Source of the DNA: Francisella endosymbiont of Ornithodoros moubata
GTDB taxonomy: Bacteria > Pseudomonadota > Gammaproteobacteria > Francisellales > Francisellaceae
Direction: 5' to 3'
Assembly: GCA_002095075.2 (NCBI GenBank)
Contig: LVCE01000003.1
Location: forward strand, 1 to 64,000
Length of the DNA: 64,000 nucleotides
Shown here: in pieces, positions 53,590 to 63,599 of the stretch
Layout of the letters: every line of letters begins with the position of its first letter
How positions within the stretch are numbered: position 1 is the first letter of the stretch
Notes under the pieces: generated by a model
Databases searched by the model: none
Seen by the model: the letters and a program-made list of their open reading frames with translations, nothing else
What the model was told of the DNA's origin: nothing
Program-made: the position numbers and the translations under genes

Positions 53590-54643
53590 TAAGTTTTTTT
53601 CATTTATTTGTTTGTTCCTAGAGTTTAAATCTTATATAACCGTTGGCTACCTTAGCATATTGCACCAGTATTATGAACACTGATTACAACACCACCAAAA
53701 ATGGCATTGATAATGTTTTTTTCTGCATTGATGAAGTTTGAATATATTGTCCCTATTATCTCACTAGCTTTGGCTACCTTCTACTGCTTAATATGTCTTA
53801 TATCTGTATGTAATAAATCAGTGTCAAATGGTGAATCGATAATATTCTTATACTTAAAATAATTTTAAATCCCTTGGCTTTGCATCTTAGCATCAATGAA
53901 ATTAATATACTCCTCTCTAAACCTAACTCAAGTGTATAACCTTCTTTGAGGACTTATTCAGCGACCTTGTTTTTTCACTCTTGGGCAAAATATAGCTTCA
54001 TCTAGAGCACCACCAGCTTTATCATTATTGATAATTAGCATATGTTTATAACCGAACTTTTCAGCATGTGTTTTTGCAAAATCTGCTGTATATAAATATG
54101 TAATAGCATCTGTATCTATGTGTAAATCTAGAACATAATCCACCTTTTGAGCTTCTTTTTGCATAAGCAAATTTAATCTTTTGCTTTAGGTAGTTCCCAC
54201 TCATTTGCTAGTTCTTTATTTAGCGTGTTGTTGTAGTAGATTTTCAAAAGCTTATTTATATTATGCTGTAGTTGAATTAATATACTCTTTGACAAAAGTT
54301 GTATAATCGATTTTAGGATAAAAATAATATCTATTAAAATTATCACCTGTTGAAGAGTCAAATCTATCTTGATGCACTGCACCTATAAACGCATCTTTAC
54401 CAATTGGGTTACATTTAGGAATCAGGTAAACATATCCTTTAGGCTGAAACTTTTTGAAATACTCTAAAAGCTCTATCATTACAGTATTACCTTGTAGTTT
54501 TCTGAAGTGTGCATACTTGCTTGCATATATACGCCATGTGCTGATGAATCAGAGCTTTTGATAGTTATCTTCTCTACATAAATATCATCTCATGTTGATG
54601 ATTGACTTACTTTAATTTTTTGTTTTGAAATATAATTAGACAT
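53590..54643 (-). pseudogene. Succinylglutamate desuccinylase/aspartoacylase-like deacylase remnant
   Basis: ATG 54643 begins MSNYISKQKIKVSQSST, a TGA, then DDIYVEKITIKSSDSSAHGV and QASMHTSENYKV. Further open pieces carry KGYVYLIPKCNPIGKDAFIG, DSSTGDNFNRYY and KVDYVLDLHIDTDAITYLYT. The N-P-x-G, D-x-N-R and D-L-H motifs are those of M14-type AstE/AspA zinc deacylases. H-x-x-E has become H-T-S-E in the zinc region. Multiple stops and frameshifts. Confidence 0.75.
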
Positions 54644-54813
54644 AAATTAGTGAAATAAATCTTTCGCGGTGTGATAATTTATACCAAGATAATAATTGTT
54701 TAAAAAATATTTACTATCAAAAAAAATTATTAATCGGATAAGTAATTGTTATTACACAGTTAGCGCTAAAATGCTAAAATGATTCTAATAATTTTAAAAT
54801 CAAAAATAATTCA

Positions 54814-55602
54814 ATGATAAAAGTAATGACTTTTAATGCTAATGGTATTCGTGCAGCTGCACGTAAAGGTTTTTGGGAGTGGTTCAAAATTCAAGATATT
54901 GATTTTCTGTGTATTCAAGAGACAAAAGCTCAATTTCACCAATTAGAAAAAAACAAAGAGCACTTCCCTATTGGCTACTATTATGATTTTAAAGATGCTG
55001 TCAAAAAAGGCTACAGTGGTACTGCTATTTATGCCAAAAAAAAGCCTCTAAAAGTTATCAAAGAACTTGGTCTAGATTGGGCTGATGATGAGGGGCGTTA
55101 TATTCAGTTTGATTATGAAAACTTTAGTATCGCGAGCTTATATTTACCAAGTGGCTCAAGTGGCGATGTCCGTCAAGAATATAAAATGCAGTTTCTTGAA
55201 AAATACAAAGAAATACTCAAAGAACAAATAGAATCTGGTAGAAATTTCATAGTTTGTGGTGATTTTAATATTGTACATAAAGAGATAGATATCAAAAACT
55301 GGAAATCTAACTATGGTAAAACATCAGGGGTACTACCAGAAGAGCAAGCTTGGTTAGATCATATCTTTGATGATTTAGGTTGGGTTGATACTTTTAGAGT
55401 TATTAATCAAGAACCTCTACAATATACATGGTGGTCAAATCGTGGTCAATCTCGTGCAAATAATGTTGGTTGGAGAATTGATTATCATATCTCAACGCCT
55501 ACTTTAAAAGACAAGGTAATACCTGAATCTGATTATATTTATAAAGAAATTTGGTTTTCAGATCATGCTCCTTTGATTATTAGTTATGATTATGAGGTTT
55601 AG
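54814..55602 (+). CDS. xthA: Exodeoxyribonuclease III
   Basis: 262 residues. AP endonuclease and 3' exonuclease of base excision repair. Asn10 in FNANGIRAA, Glu36 in QETKAQ, GDFNIVHKEIDIKNWK in the middle, NVGWRIDYHI and the last SDHAPL with Asp250/His251 are the metal and active-site residues. Intact; first gene of a run of tightly spaced genes to gor. Confidence 0.95.
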   Translation: MIKVMTFNANGIRAAARKGFWEWFKIQDIDFLCIQETKAQFHQLEKNKEHFPIGYYYDFKDAVKKGYSGTAIYAKKKPLKVIKELGLDWADDEGRYIQFDYENFSIASLYLPSGSSGDVRQEYKMQFLEKYKEILKEQIESGRNFIVCGDFNIVHKEIDIKNWKSNYGKTSGVLPEEQAWLDHIFDDLGWVDTFRVINQEPLQYTWWSNRGQSRANNVGWRIDYHISTPTLKDKVIPESDYIYKEIWFSDHAPLIISYDYEV

Positions 55603-55603
55603 A

Positions 55604-55831
55604 TGTTTATAGAGATGGTACAACCAAGTAGCTTTAATTGGATTCAATATTAGTAACTTTTATGACATTTCTAGTTTCTGCCGGATTAGATGTTTGGATT
55701 TCTTATACATTCCTGACATATAAAGACAAAAAAATACAAAAATTAATAATGAAATAGCTTTAACTCAGATTAGAGAAAAAGCAATGATTATGAAAAGAAA
55801 TATAGATGGTTTATTAAAACTATTTAAATGA
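55604..55831 (+). pseudogene. Small membrane/coiled protein, broken
   Basis: Frames restore SFNWIQY, then FMTFLVSAGLDVWISYTFLT (one TM), YKDKKIQK, and ALTQIREKAMIMKRNIDGLL followed by KLF and a TGA. About 75 residues with one membrane segment and a helical tail. Two shifts. Its TGA overlaps the ATG of the next small gene. Function unknown. Confidence 0.4.
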
Positions 55832-56084
55832 TTAATATAAATAAGAAAGAATTGTTAAGTAAGTCTATTAAAACTTGTAATAACATTAAGTTCTTATAAA
55901 TGTAGCTATTAATGATAATAATGATTTTTTCTTTAAAAAGGAAAATATCGAATTAATGCATAGGTCAACTCATAAACAACTTATTAAATTCTTAAATGAG
56001 ATAAATAAGTCTTTAAAAGAAGAGGTTGATTTATTAAGTAATATATTAAAATACATAAATGAGAAAGTAATAAAAAATAATTAA
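55828..56084 (+). pseudogene. Small helical protein, broken
   Basis: Reads MININKKELLSKSIKTCNNI to a TAA, then after a shift FFFKKENIELMHRSTHKQLI and KFLNEINKSLKEEVDLLSNI then LKYINEKVIKNN. A soluble coiled-coil-like protein of about 85 residues, probably translationally coupled to its neighbours in the past. Not recognised. Confidence 0.4.
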
Positions 56085-56085
56085 C

Positions 56086-56591
56086 ATGGTAGATGCTTAC
56101 ATATTTTCAGGTCTACTAGGAGTAGGCAAAACAACTTTAGCTAAACAATTAGCCAAAACCATACCTAATACTATCTACTATAGAATAGACACTGTAGAAT
56201 ATTATCTCAAAAAAGCTTATTCTCAAGAGCTAACTAAACAAAATTATGAGATAGTCTATTAATCAAGCAAAATAAAATCTTGAGCTTGGTAATAATGTAG
56301 TCATAGATTATTGTAATCCTATTGATGAATCTCGAAGTTTATGGACTTAGCTTACAGATATAAATACTAAAGTTATAAATATTCAAATAATCTGTAGTGA
56401 TAAACAAGCTCATCAAAATTGAATAGAAACAAGATATAAAACTAATCCAAATAAATACCCTTCTTGGCAGAATGCCATAGAGATTATTATCTTTTGACAA
56501 CAGGATATTATTACAATTGATACCGTCTTCTAAAACTGATATAATAGAGTCATTTAAAATAACTTATAATTATCTAAGGAATACAATATGA
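56086..56591 (+). pseudogene. P-loop nucleotide kinase-like protein, broken
   Basis: ATG 56086 gives MVDAYIFSGLLGVGKTTLAK, a Walker A with L where P is usual (G-L-P-G-V-G-K-T), then QLAKTIPNTIYYRIDTVEYY. After a TAA near 56260 the frame changes: NVVIDYCNPIDESRSL, VINIQIICSDKQAHQN, ETRYKTNPNKYPSWQNAIEI. This is the AAA_33-type zeta-toxin/kinase fold. Its ancestral TGA overlaps the ATG of the 2H-like gene. Five lesions. Confidence 0.65.
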
Positions 56592-57352
56592 ATTATAAAA
56601 AATTTTTTTATAAATTATTACTAGCATTTTCACTGTTCTTTGTGGCATTAGGTAGTTTTGCTACTGATTTCAAGCGATATAATATCTATCTAATTCCAGC
56701 AAACACAGCCGATAAATATATAAAAGAATTCGATGACTTCTTAGCAGAAACTAATGTACTGGAGAAATATAAAACTACACCTTTTATAAAAAACCATCCT
56801 GTGCATCTAACACTCTACCTGACAAGTTTTGAGACTAAATATATTACAGATATACAAAATGAATTAGCACAAATTGCTAAAAATACTAAACCTTTCTATA
56901 TAAAAACAACAGGTTTTAGTGCTAGAAAAAGTGGTTTTGTAATGTTAGATATTCAAAACTCGCAAACACTTCAACAATTATCAAATACAGTTGTAAAAGA
57001 TTTAGCTAAATATAGAAATAAAGACTACCCTGTCCCGAGTTGGGTAAAATTTTATCCAGATAAATTAAAATCTTTTGAAAAATATGGTTCGCCAAATACC
57101 TTTGCTGAATTTAATCCTCATCTAAGTATTCTCGCGGTAAATTTACAAACTGATCAAGTAAGAGAGAGTTTTAATAAGGATTTTAACGAGATTATCAAAA
57201 TCACAAAATTAAAACCTACTAGCTTTAAAATCAAAGCAATAGGCTTTGGTGAAGTAGATGAAAATGGACAAGTAACTAAAACTCTAAATATTTACAAATT
57301 AAATACGGAAAATTGTAAGCATAATTTTAAAGTAAGAAAATATAATGAATAA
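56588..57352 (+). CDS. Secreted 2H-phosphoesterase-like protein
   Basis: 254 residues. The N-terminal signal peptide is a basic start, a hydrophobic stretch 10-22 and a likely cut after Ala25 (G-S-F-A/T-D). Two H-x-T/S motifs, H73-L-T75 ([10 protein letters not shown]) and H178-L-S180 ([10 protein letters not shown]), are spaced as in the 2H phosphoesterase superfamily (2',5' RNA ligase-like, cyclic phosphodiesterase). In-frame, intact. The ATG overlaps the stop of the dead kinase, and its end overlaps gor by 8 bases. Location in the periplasm or outside is inferred from the signal; substrate unknown. Confidence 0.7.
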   Translation: MNYKKFFYKLLLAFSLFFVALGSFATDFKRYNIYLIPANTADKYIKEFDDFLAETNVLEKYKTTPFIKNHPVHLTLYLTSFETKYITDIQNELAQIAKNTKPFYIKTTGFSARKSGFVMLDIQNSQTLQQLSNTVVKDLAKYRNKDYPVPSWVKFYPDKLKSFEKYGSPNTFAEFNPHLSILAVNLQTDQVRESFNKDFNEIIKITKLKPTSFKIKAIGFGEVDENGQVTKTLNIYKLNTENCKHNFKVRKYNE

Positions 57353-58706
57353 TAATTACTTTGATATAATAAGTTTAGGTGGCGGTTCTGGAGGTATAGC
57401 ATCTGCTGTACAGGCTGCTAAATTTGACAAAAAAGTTGCGATTATCGAAAAGCGTGAGCTTGGTGGTACTTGTGTAAATAGAGGATGTGTACCCAAAAAA
57501 GCTATGTGGTATGGTGCAAATCTTGCAGAGGTTCTAAAACATGATGCCGCAGGCTATGGCTTTGATATTGAGGTTAAGGGCTTTAGCTGGACAACTTTAA
57601 AAGAAAAAAGAGCTAAATATATTAGTAATATCCATAGTTTTTATGACAGATTATTAGATAAATGGAATATCACTCACTTTAATAATTGGGGTAAATTTAA
57701 AGATAATAAAACTATCGTACTAGATGATGGTATAGAACTAACAGCTGATAATATTTTCATATCGCCAGGTGCTTACCCTATTGTTCCAAAAAACATCGAA
57801 GGTGCTGAACTAGGTATCACGTCTGATGAGTTTTTTGAGCTTGATGAAATACCTAGAAAAGCGCTAATTGTTGGTGGCGGCTATATAGGTGTTGAGATTG
57901 CTGGTGTCTTGAACGCTCATGGTACAGATACAACTATCATGGTGCGCAGAGATAAGCCATTAATGGATTTTGATAATGATATTAGTGATACTCTAGTTGA
58001 ATGTATGGCTATGACTAATCTAAAGTTACTCAACCATACAAATATTACTAAAGTTGAGAAAACTGGTAATACTTTAAAAATTTCAACAAATACAAGCCAA
58101 GTTATAGAGAATATTGATACATTAATTTGGGCTACAGGTCGTGCACCAAACACCCACAACTTAGGTATAGAGAATACCGATATCAATATTACAGATAAAG
58201 GGGTAATACCTGCTAATGAATGGCAAGAGACAAATGTCAAAGGTGTATATTCTCTAGGTGATGCTTCTGGAGGCGCTCAGCTAACACCTGTTGCTATTGC
58301 TTGTGGGCGTAGACTTGCGCGTAGACTTTTTAATGGTGAAACAAACCTAAAACCAAAACTTGAGTATATCCCAACTGTTATATTTTCTCACCCTGCTATT
58401 GGTACTGTCGGCTTATCTGAAAAAGATGCTAGAGAAAAGTATGGTGATCAAAATATAAAAGTTTACAAATCTCGCTTTATAGCTTTGTATTGTGCTATTT
58501 CTGGTCATAGAATGCCTACTGTAATGAAACTAGTTGTAACTGGTGAAAATGAAAAAGTTGTTGGCTGTCATATGATTGGTCTAAATGTTGATGAGATGCT
58601 ACAAGGTTTTGCAGTAGCTATCAATATGGGTGCTACTAAGCGTGACTTTGATGATACTATAGCTATTCACCCTACTAGTGCTGAAGAACTTGTAACTTTG
58701 ATTTAG
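57345..58706 (+). CDS. gor: Glutathione-disulfide reductase
   Basis: 453 residues. NADPH:GSSG oxidoreductase with FAD. The FAD motif G-G-G-S-G-G is at 12-17, the redox pair Cys43/Cys48 in [18 protein letters not shown]-site [11 protein letters not shown] followed by basic R-R-D, and the C-terminal HPTSAEE with His442/Glu447. Complete. It could also be annotated trypanothione-type, but the bacterial Gor length and pattern fit. Translationally coupled to the 2H-like gene. Confidence 0.93.
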   Translation: MNNNYFDIISLGGGSGGIASAVQAAKFDKKVAIIEKRELGGTCVNRGCVPKKAMWYGANLAEVLKHDAAGYGFDIEVKGFSWTTLKEKRAKYISNIHSFYDRLLDKWNITHFNNWGKFKDNKTIVLDDGIELTADNIFISPGAYPIVPKNIEGAELGITSDEFFELDEIPRKALIVGGGYIGVEIAGVLNAHGTDTTIMVRRDKPLMDFDNDISDTLVECMAMTNLKLLNHTNITKVEKTGNTLKISTNTSQVIENIDTLIWATGRAPNTHNLGIENTDINITDKGVIPANEWQETNVKGVYSLGDASGGAQLTPVAIACGRRLARRLFNGETNLKPKLEYIPTVIFSHPAIGTVGLSEKDAREKYGDQNIKVYKSRFIALYCAISGHRMPTVMKLVVTGENEKVVGCHMIGLNVDEMLQGFAVAINMGATKRDFDDTIAIHPTSAEELVTLI

Positions 58707-58848
58707 AAAATAGCTAATTCACCTACCATAATTATAATTGTCGTGCTGAATTTATTTTAGCATATCACTTTAGATATAAATTTATTGAGGCCTTAAACAA
58801 GTTCAGAATGACCTTTTAAGTTTACCCATAAAAATTTTAGGAAAATTT

Positions 58849-59180
58849 ATGATATTAACCATAGCAGATACTCTTGGTAAAAGAGAAATTATAAAATATA
58901 AAGGTTTAGTTACTGGAATAATTGTAAGAACACCTACTATCACACAAGGTATTTTGGGTGGCTTGAAAAATATAATTAGGTAGTAAAAATACTTCCTTTA
59001 CAAATGTTTGCAAAGAAGCTATATTACATGCTGAACAAGAGATGATAAATCAAGCTAAAGAGTTAGGTAGCTAATGCAATAGTCGCGATTTGCTATCCCT
59101 CAAGTAGTCTTAGTGGATAAAACACTAGTTGGGAGTACCGAAGTCTTCTGCTATGGGACTGCTGTAGTTTTTAGATAGTC
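58849..59180 (+). pseudogene. YbjQ-family protein (heavy-metal-binding-like) remnant
   Basis: ATG 58849 gives [20 protein letters not shown] then [20 protein letters not shown]. After a TAG the other frame reads [20 protein letters not shown] then NQAKELG. Then further shifts give NAIVAICY- and SSSLSG-like pieces and a weak C-terminus ending STEVFCYGTAVVF. This is the YbjQ/DUF74 pattern of small pentamers. Three lesions. Confidence 0.72.
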
Positions 59181-59226
59181 ATTAAAGATCAAAATTTATA
59201 AAATAAAAATAATATTACCCCTTTTT

Positions 59227-60631
59227 GAGTGTTATTGACATTAGAATTATGGGAAAGATTTGGTTATTATGGCTTGTAAGCTACATTAGCTATTTATTTT
59301 GCTAGAAAATTAGGTTTTAGTGATGCTGAAGCAATGTTAATATTTGGTTCTTTTCGGTATTACTGTATGGTGGTCCACTAATTGGTAGTTAGATTGGCGA
59401 TAACTATCTTGGTACTAAGCGTACGATATTTATTGGTGCGGGGATTTTATTTTTATCATATTTATCACTTAGTTTTGGTACAGTCATTGCACAATACATA
59501 GGTAGTACAGAAAAAACTTAGTTATGTATTCACTAGCTGGAGTTGCGATTGGTGGAGGCTTGTTTAAAGCTAGTCCCTCATTCTTTAATATCAAAGTTAT
59601 TTGAAAAATGTTATCCTGCTCTTGATGGCGCAATGACTTTATACTATATAGCTTTTAATATTGGCTCTTTTGTTTCAATGCTTATTACTTCTATAATAGC
59701 TGCTAAATAGGTTATTTTTATGCTCAGCATTTTGGATGTTGCTTGGTCTGATAAGCTATATAGTTTTTATCCAAAATTTTAAAAGATCGCAACTAAAGCT
59801 GGTAAGCAAAAAATGTCTTGGATCAAGGTTTTTGTTGTAATTTTAGATGCTATTATCAAAATTTTCATAATTGGAAATATCATTAAGATACTAAACTATA
59901 TACTCGAATAGTTGTTGTGATAGCAATACTTGCATTGATATATTTCTTTATACAAATGTTCAAGCAAGCATAGCATGAAAGAAAGAGAATGATTGTAGCT
60001 TTGATTTTGATTATTCAAGGTATTATATTTTTTGTGCTGTATCAACAAATGCCGACATTACTAAACTTTTTCGCGGTTATATAATGTAAACCCTCATTTC
60101 TTGGGAATGACTGTACATGGTGAACAATAGCAGGTTATGAATCCTTTAATGATTGTTTTAATATCACCGTTATTATCAGTTGTTTATAAGAAAATACCTG
60201 GTACACATGTGACAAAATTTTATTTTGGCATGACTTTATGTGCACTAGCATTTTAGTACTATACTTCCCACAATTTACTACTACTGATGGGATTGTATCT
60301 GGTTGCAGAATTATTCCCGCGTAAAATGAGTGATTTTGCCTTGGGGATGTTGGCTTTAACTATGATGGTTGCTGAGGCCAATTTGTGGTTATGTTGGTGC
60401 GTTGACATCGCCAGCAGAAGGAACTGTATTACAAAGGTTGAAGGAATAACTGTTTGTTTATGGTCATGTCTTTTTAACTATAGGTATTTTTGTTGCTGTA
60501 ATTGCTGGTATTATGTGGATTCTCGCGGTTGGCTAAATACTATTATGGAGAGTACCAAAGTACATTTTGTATCAGAAGGTACTCATGGTATGCATGAAGA
60601 AACTATTATACCGATTACAACAGATCGTTAA
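59227..60631 (+). pseudogene. POT-family peptide transporter remnant
   Basis: It starts LTLELWERFGYYGL, a TAG, and ATLAIYFARKLGFSDAEAML, the E-x-x-E-R-F-x-Y-Y-G family signature. Later pieces are IGDNYLGTKRTIFIGAGILF, LYYIAFNIGSFVSMLI and, at the C-terminus, GLYLVAELFPRKMSDFALGM. Twelve or more breaks. Proton-driven di/tripeptide uptake by family. The stop overlaps the convergent helicase remnant. Confidence 0.75.
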
Positions 60632-61534
60632 TCTTTAGCTTTTGGTTTTCTAACACTTTTATTTTGATGATTTTTTTGTCTAATTTTTTTGCAAAACGTT
60701 TATTGGATTAGAAGGCTTTTTATTACTATTATTCTTTGAGCCTCAAAGTCTTCAAACTCTTCGCTAGTTAACAAATGTCCTATTAGATATCAATATTTGA
60801 TAATGATGCTACTTCATAAGCACTAACTAGAAAAATTACTAAACCATCTTGTCCTGCTCTAGCTGACCTACCTATTCTATATGTACATAATCTTCAGCGA
60901 CATTTGGTAAGTCAAGATTTATCACACATGAGAGTTCAGCAATATCTATTCCGCGCGCAGCAACATCTGTAGCAACTAAAACATTTATTTGTTTAGCTTT
61001 AAAATCTGCTAAGGCTTTGGATACGTGCGGTTTGACTTTTGTTACCATTAATAACACTACTGCTAATACTAGCATTATTTAACTTTTCTGAAATTTTATT
61101 TTCCCCATTTTTAGTGCACGATAAAACTAGTACTTGATGCAAGTTTTGTTGCCTAATTAGAGCAATCAAAGCATTTATTTTGTTAGATTTATCTAGATAT
61201 AGATTTTTTGGGTTATTTTTTTAACAGCTGTACTTACAGCATCTACCGAGATAAATTGTGGGTTATTAAGAAACTCATTGACTAAATTTTTTATCGCTGA
61301 TGAAAATGTTGCCGAGAACATTAGTATTTGGATTTTTTTTAGGTAAAAGTTTATGAATAATTGGTACCGTGAAAGCTATGGTTTTTCCTATTCCTGTTTG
61401 TGTTGCTGATAACATCACTACCCTGCAAAATAGTAGGAATAGCTTTTACTTGGATTGCTGTTGGAGAGTTGTATAACCTTTTTTACTAAAGTGCTGCATA
61501 TTGAAGGATTTAAACCTAAATCTAAAAATTGCAT
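60628..61534 (-). pseudogene. DEAD-box RNA helicase (RhlE-like) remnant
   Basis: ATG 61534 gives MQFLDLGLNPSICSTLVKKV, then a shift; SATQTGIGKTIAFTVPIIHK is the Walker A (usual T-G-x-G-K-T) and [20 protein letters not shown] then [20 protein letters not shown] are motifs V-VI of the helicase C domain. The DEAD box itself is deleted or unreadable, and the RecA1 domain is strongly shortened. It ends VRKPKAKD. Deletion plus frameshifts. Confidence 0.75.
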
Positions 61535-61666
61535 GAATATTTTGTTTCCTATATATTATAAACCTAGCTATATTAACACTAATAACTGGCATTTACTCTA
61601 TAAAGATGATTTATTAAATAATATAATACAGTCTAATAATTTAGTTACAGCACGATAAATTTGATA

Positions 61667-62281
61667 ATGAAAGGTAGATATTGCTCTAAATTAGGTAAAA
61701 ATGTCCAGCAACACCTTATCAAACTAGGTCTAGAGCAACCCAGAGAATTTAATCTTGATAATGATAGCAAAATAGCCACAATAGCCAAAGCATATCGACA
61801 AATCTTAGATGCTCTTGGTTTACACACACATGAATTTGAGAAAACTCCTTTTAGAGTAGCAAGAATGTTTTCTCAAGAAATATTTAATGGCCTTGATTAT
61901 GCTAATTTCCCTGCCTGTGCTTTATATGAAAATGAATTTAACTATACTGGAGTTCTAACTCAAAAAAATATAACTATTATGTCATTTTGTGAGCATCATT
62001 TTGTACCGTTTGAGGGTACTGCTGAGGTTTCTTTTATTCCTAAAGATAACAATATTATTGGTCTGTGTCATATTAATAGTATTTGTGATTTCTTTGCCAG
62101 ACGCCCGCAGATTCAAGAGCGAATGACCACACAAATATTTGAAACTTTAAAGTTTATTTTAGCGACAGACAATGTTAGTGTGAAGATTGAAGCTAAACAT
62201 ACTTGTGTTTCATTTAGAGGAGTGAATAATCAAGATTCTCAAACATATACACAAATGGTTGGTGGTGTTTTTGCTAAATAG
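61667..62281 (+). CDS. folE: GTP cyclohydrolase I
   Basis: 204 residues from ATG 61667; a TTG two codons earlier is a weaker start. It opens GTP to dihydroneopterin triphosphate, first step of folate synthesis. Core motifs are KTPFRVARMF, zinc-site F-C-E-H-H-F-V-P-F with Cys108 and His111, and AKHTCVSFRG with Cys180. Complete. It stays intact while both neighbours are dead. Folate is one of the vitamins tick symbionts are known to provide. Confidence 0.94.
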   Translation: MKGRYCSKLGKNVQQHLIKLGLEQPREFNLDNDSKIATIAKAYRQILDALGLHTHEFEKTPFRVARMFSQEIFNGLDYANFPACALYENEFNYTGVLTQKNITIMSFCEHHFVPFEGTAEVSFIPKDNNIIGLCHINSICDFFARRPQIQERMTTQIFETLKFILATDNVSVKIEAKHTCVSFRGVNNQDSQTYTQMVGGVFAK

Positions 62282-62294
62282 AAATGATGTTAAG

Positions 62295-62949
62295 ATGAGT
62301 AGTTTATTAGATATTGGATGTTTATTTTTAATCGCCTTGATTATTGCTTGTATATTTTCAAAAGGCTATTTGAGGTATTTTATTGTAGCTCTAACGGTTA
62401 TCTATTATCTTATAGGTAATGGAATCTTAGGAACCATTTTAGCGCTACCACTTAAATCAGAATCTACAGATATTAAAGCTTGCGCTAATACCAAAGGGAT
62501 TATTCTCTTAGGAGCTGGTATAAATCAAGCTTTTGGTGAATTAGGGCCAGCTTTAAGTGCCTATGATCGTATATTTAAAGTTGCAGAATTGTATAACAAA
62601 TATCCACAACAAATCATTATAAGTGGAGGAGCTCCTTTGATGAAAAACTATCAGAAGCTCAATTTATGCTACGGTGTTATATAAGTTAGGTATACCAAAA
62701 TCAAAAATCATTCTCGAGAAAAATTCTAAAAATACCTATCAGAATGTTTTATTTATTAAGAAAATCTTAACAAATGATAAAAATACTTACTGTTTAGTTA
62801 CTGGTGGAATTCATTATAAAAAAGCAAAAATAATTTTTGATAAATTTGCTATAAATACGATTAGTATAGCTTCATCAAAGTTTGTCCCAAATATAAAAAT
62901 ACTCCCAGATGCTTATAAGTTTCTATGTAACCCAAAATATAATTCATGA
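62295..62949 (+). pseudogene. YdcF/DUF218-family protein, frameshifted
   Basis: ATG 62295 begins a membrane N-terminus (LLDIGCLFLIALIIACIFSK), then the DUF218 core KGIILLGAGINQAFGELGPA, YDRIFKVAELYNKYPQQIII followed by SGG. The next part, KLGIPKSKIILEKNSKNTYQ then NVLFIKKIL and LVTGGIHYKKAK, is in a different frame after a one-base loss near 62665. Two pieces otherwise conserved. It starts 13 bases after folE. Confidence 0.8.
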
Positions 62950-63121
62950 GTATTTAGGAATTATAAGAATTTATCTATCATCATTGTAATTATAAAATTG
63001 CTAGTTAATATACTTATAACTGATTGTACCTGATACGAAAATTTTATTCAAAAAGAGCTGTTATAAGATTCAACAAAGAGATATAATGTTAAAAATCATT
63101 TAACTAATGTTAAAGGAAAGT
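62950..63121. other. Intergenic, nothing recognised
   Basis: Short AT-rich gap between the DUF218 remnant and the next broken gene. No frames, RNA or repeats seen. Confidence 0.4.
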
Positions 63122-63543
63122 TGTGTTTTTTCAAGATATCTTTTTAAAAATTATAATTATTTTTAGTATGGCAATAGGGTTTTTATTTGTATTTTAAAAT
63201 ACTTCAAGCGCAAAAGAGAAAATAACTCTCAGCCTATTTTAGAAATAGTCTCGTTTGAAACTACTAAAAATACTACTACTCAAGAAGTATTGCAAGCATC
63301 AGATAAAGTAACACAAGATCTGCAAAGATCAAACGGCTTTATAAAAAGAACTTTGACTCAAAATACAAATAATCCTAATCAATGGGTTGATATTAGTGGC
63401 AATCTATCAAAGATACTCACACATCTATGAATAAAGCTGTAGAAAATAAAGATGTACAAGCATTTCCTAAGTTGATAAAAAATGGTTCAAGAATGTATCA
63501 AACAAAATCAGAGTATTTAAGCATTAAATCTCAAACTGAATAA
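63122..63543 (+). pseudogene. Hypothetical one-TM protein, broken
   Basis: GTG start region with hydrophobic FLKIIIIFSMAIGFLFVF, then in other frames RENNSQPILEIVSFETTKNT, EVLQASDKVTQDLQRSNGFI then KRTLTQNTNNPNQWVDI, and a C-terminal KAVENKDVQAFPKLIKNGSR ending KSQTE at 63543. The later part has a faint look of an antibiotic-monooxygenase-like ferredoxin-fold domain (K-R-T-L...N-P-N-Q-W-V-D-I). Two shifts. Confidence 0.45.
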
Positions 63544-63599
63544 TTTTCAAGATTATTTTTTTATATTTATATAGTATATTTTCTAAAAATTACTTAAAT

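Noticed and set aside
61455-61658. 67-codon plus frame before folE
   Set aside because: It overlaps the start of the helicase remnant on the other strand and has no motif or ribosome binding site.
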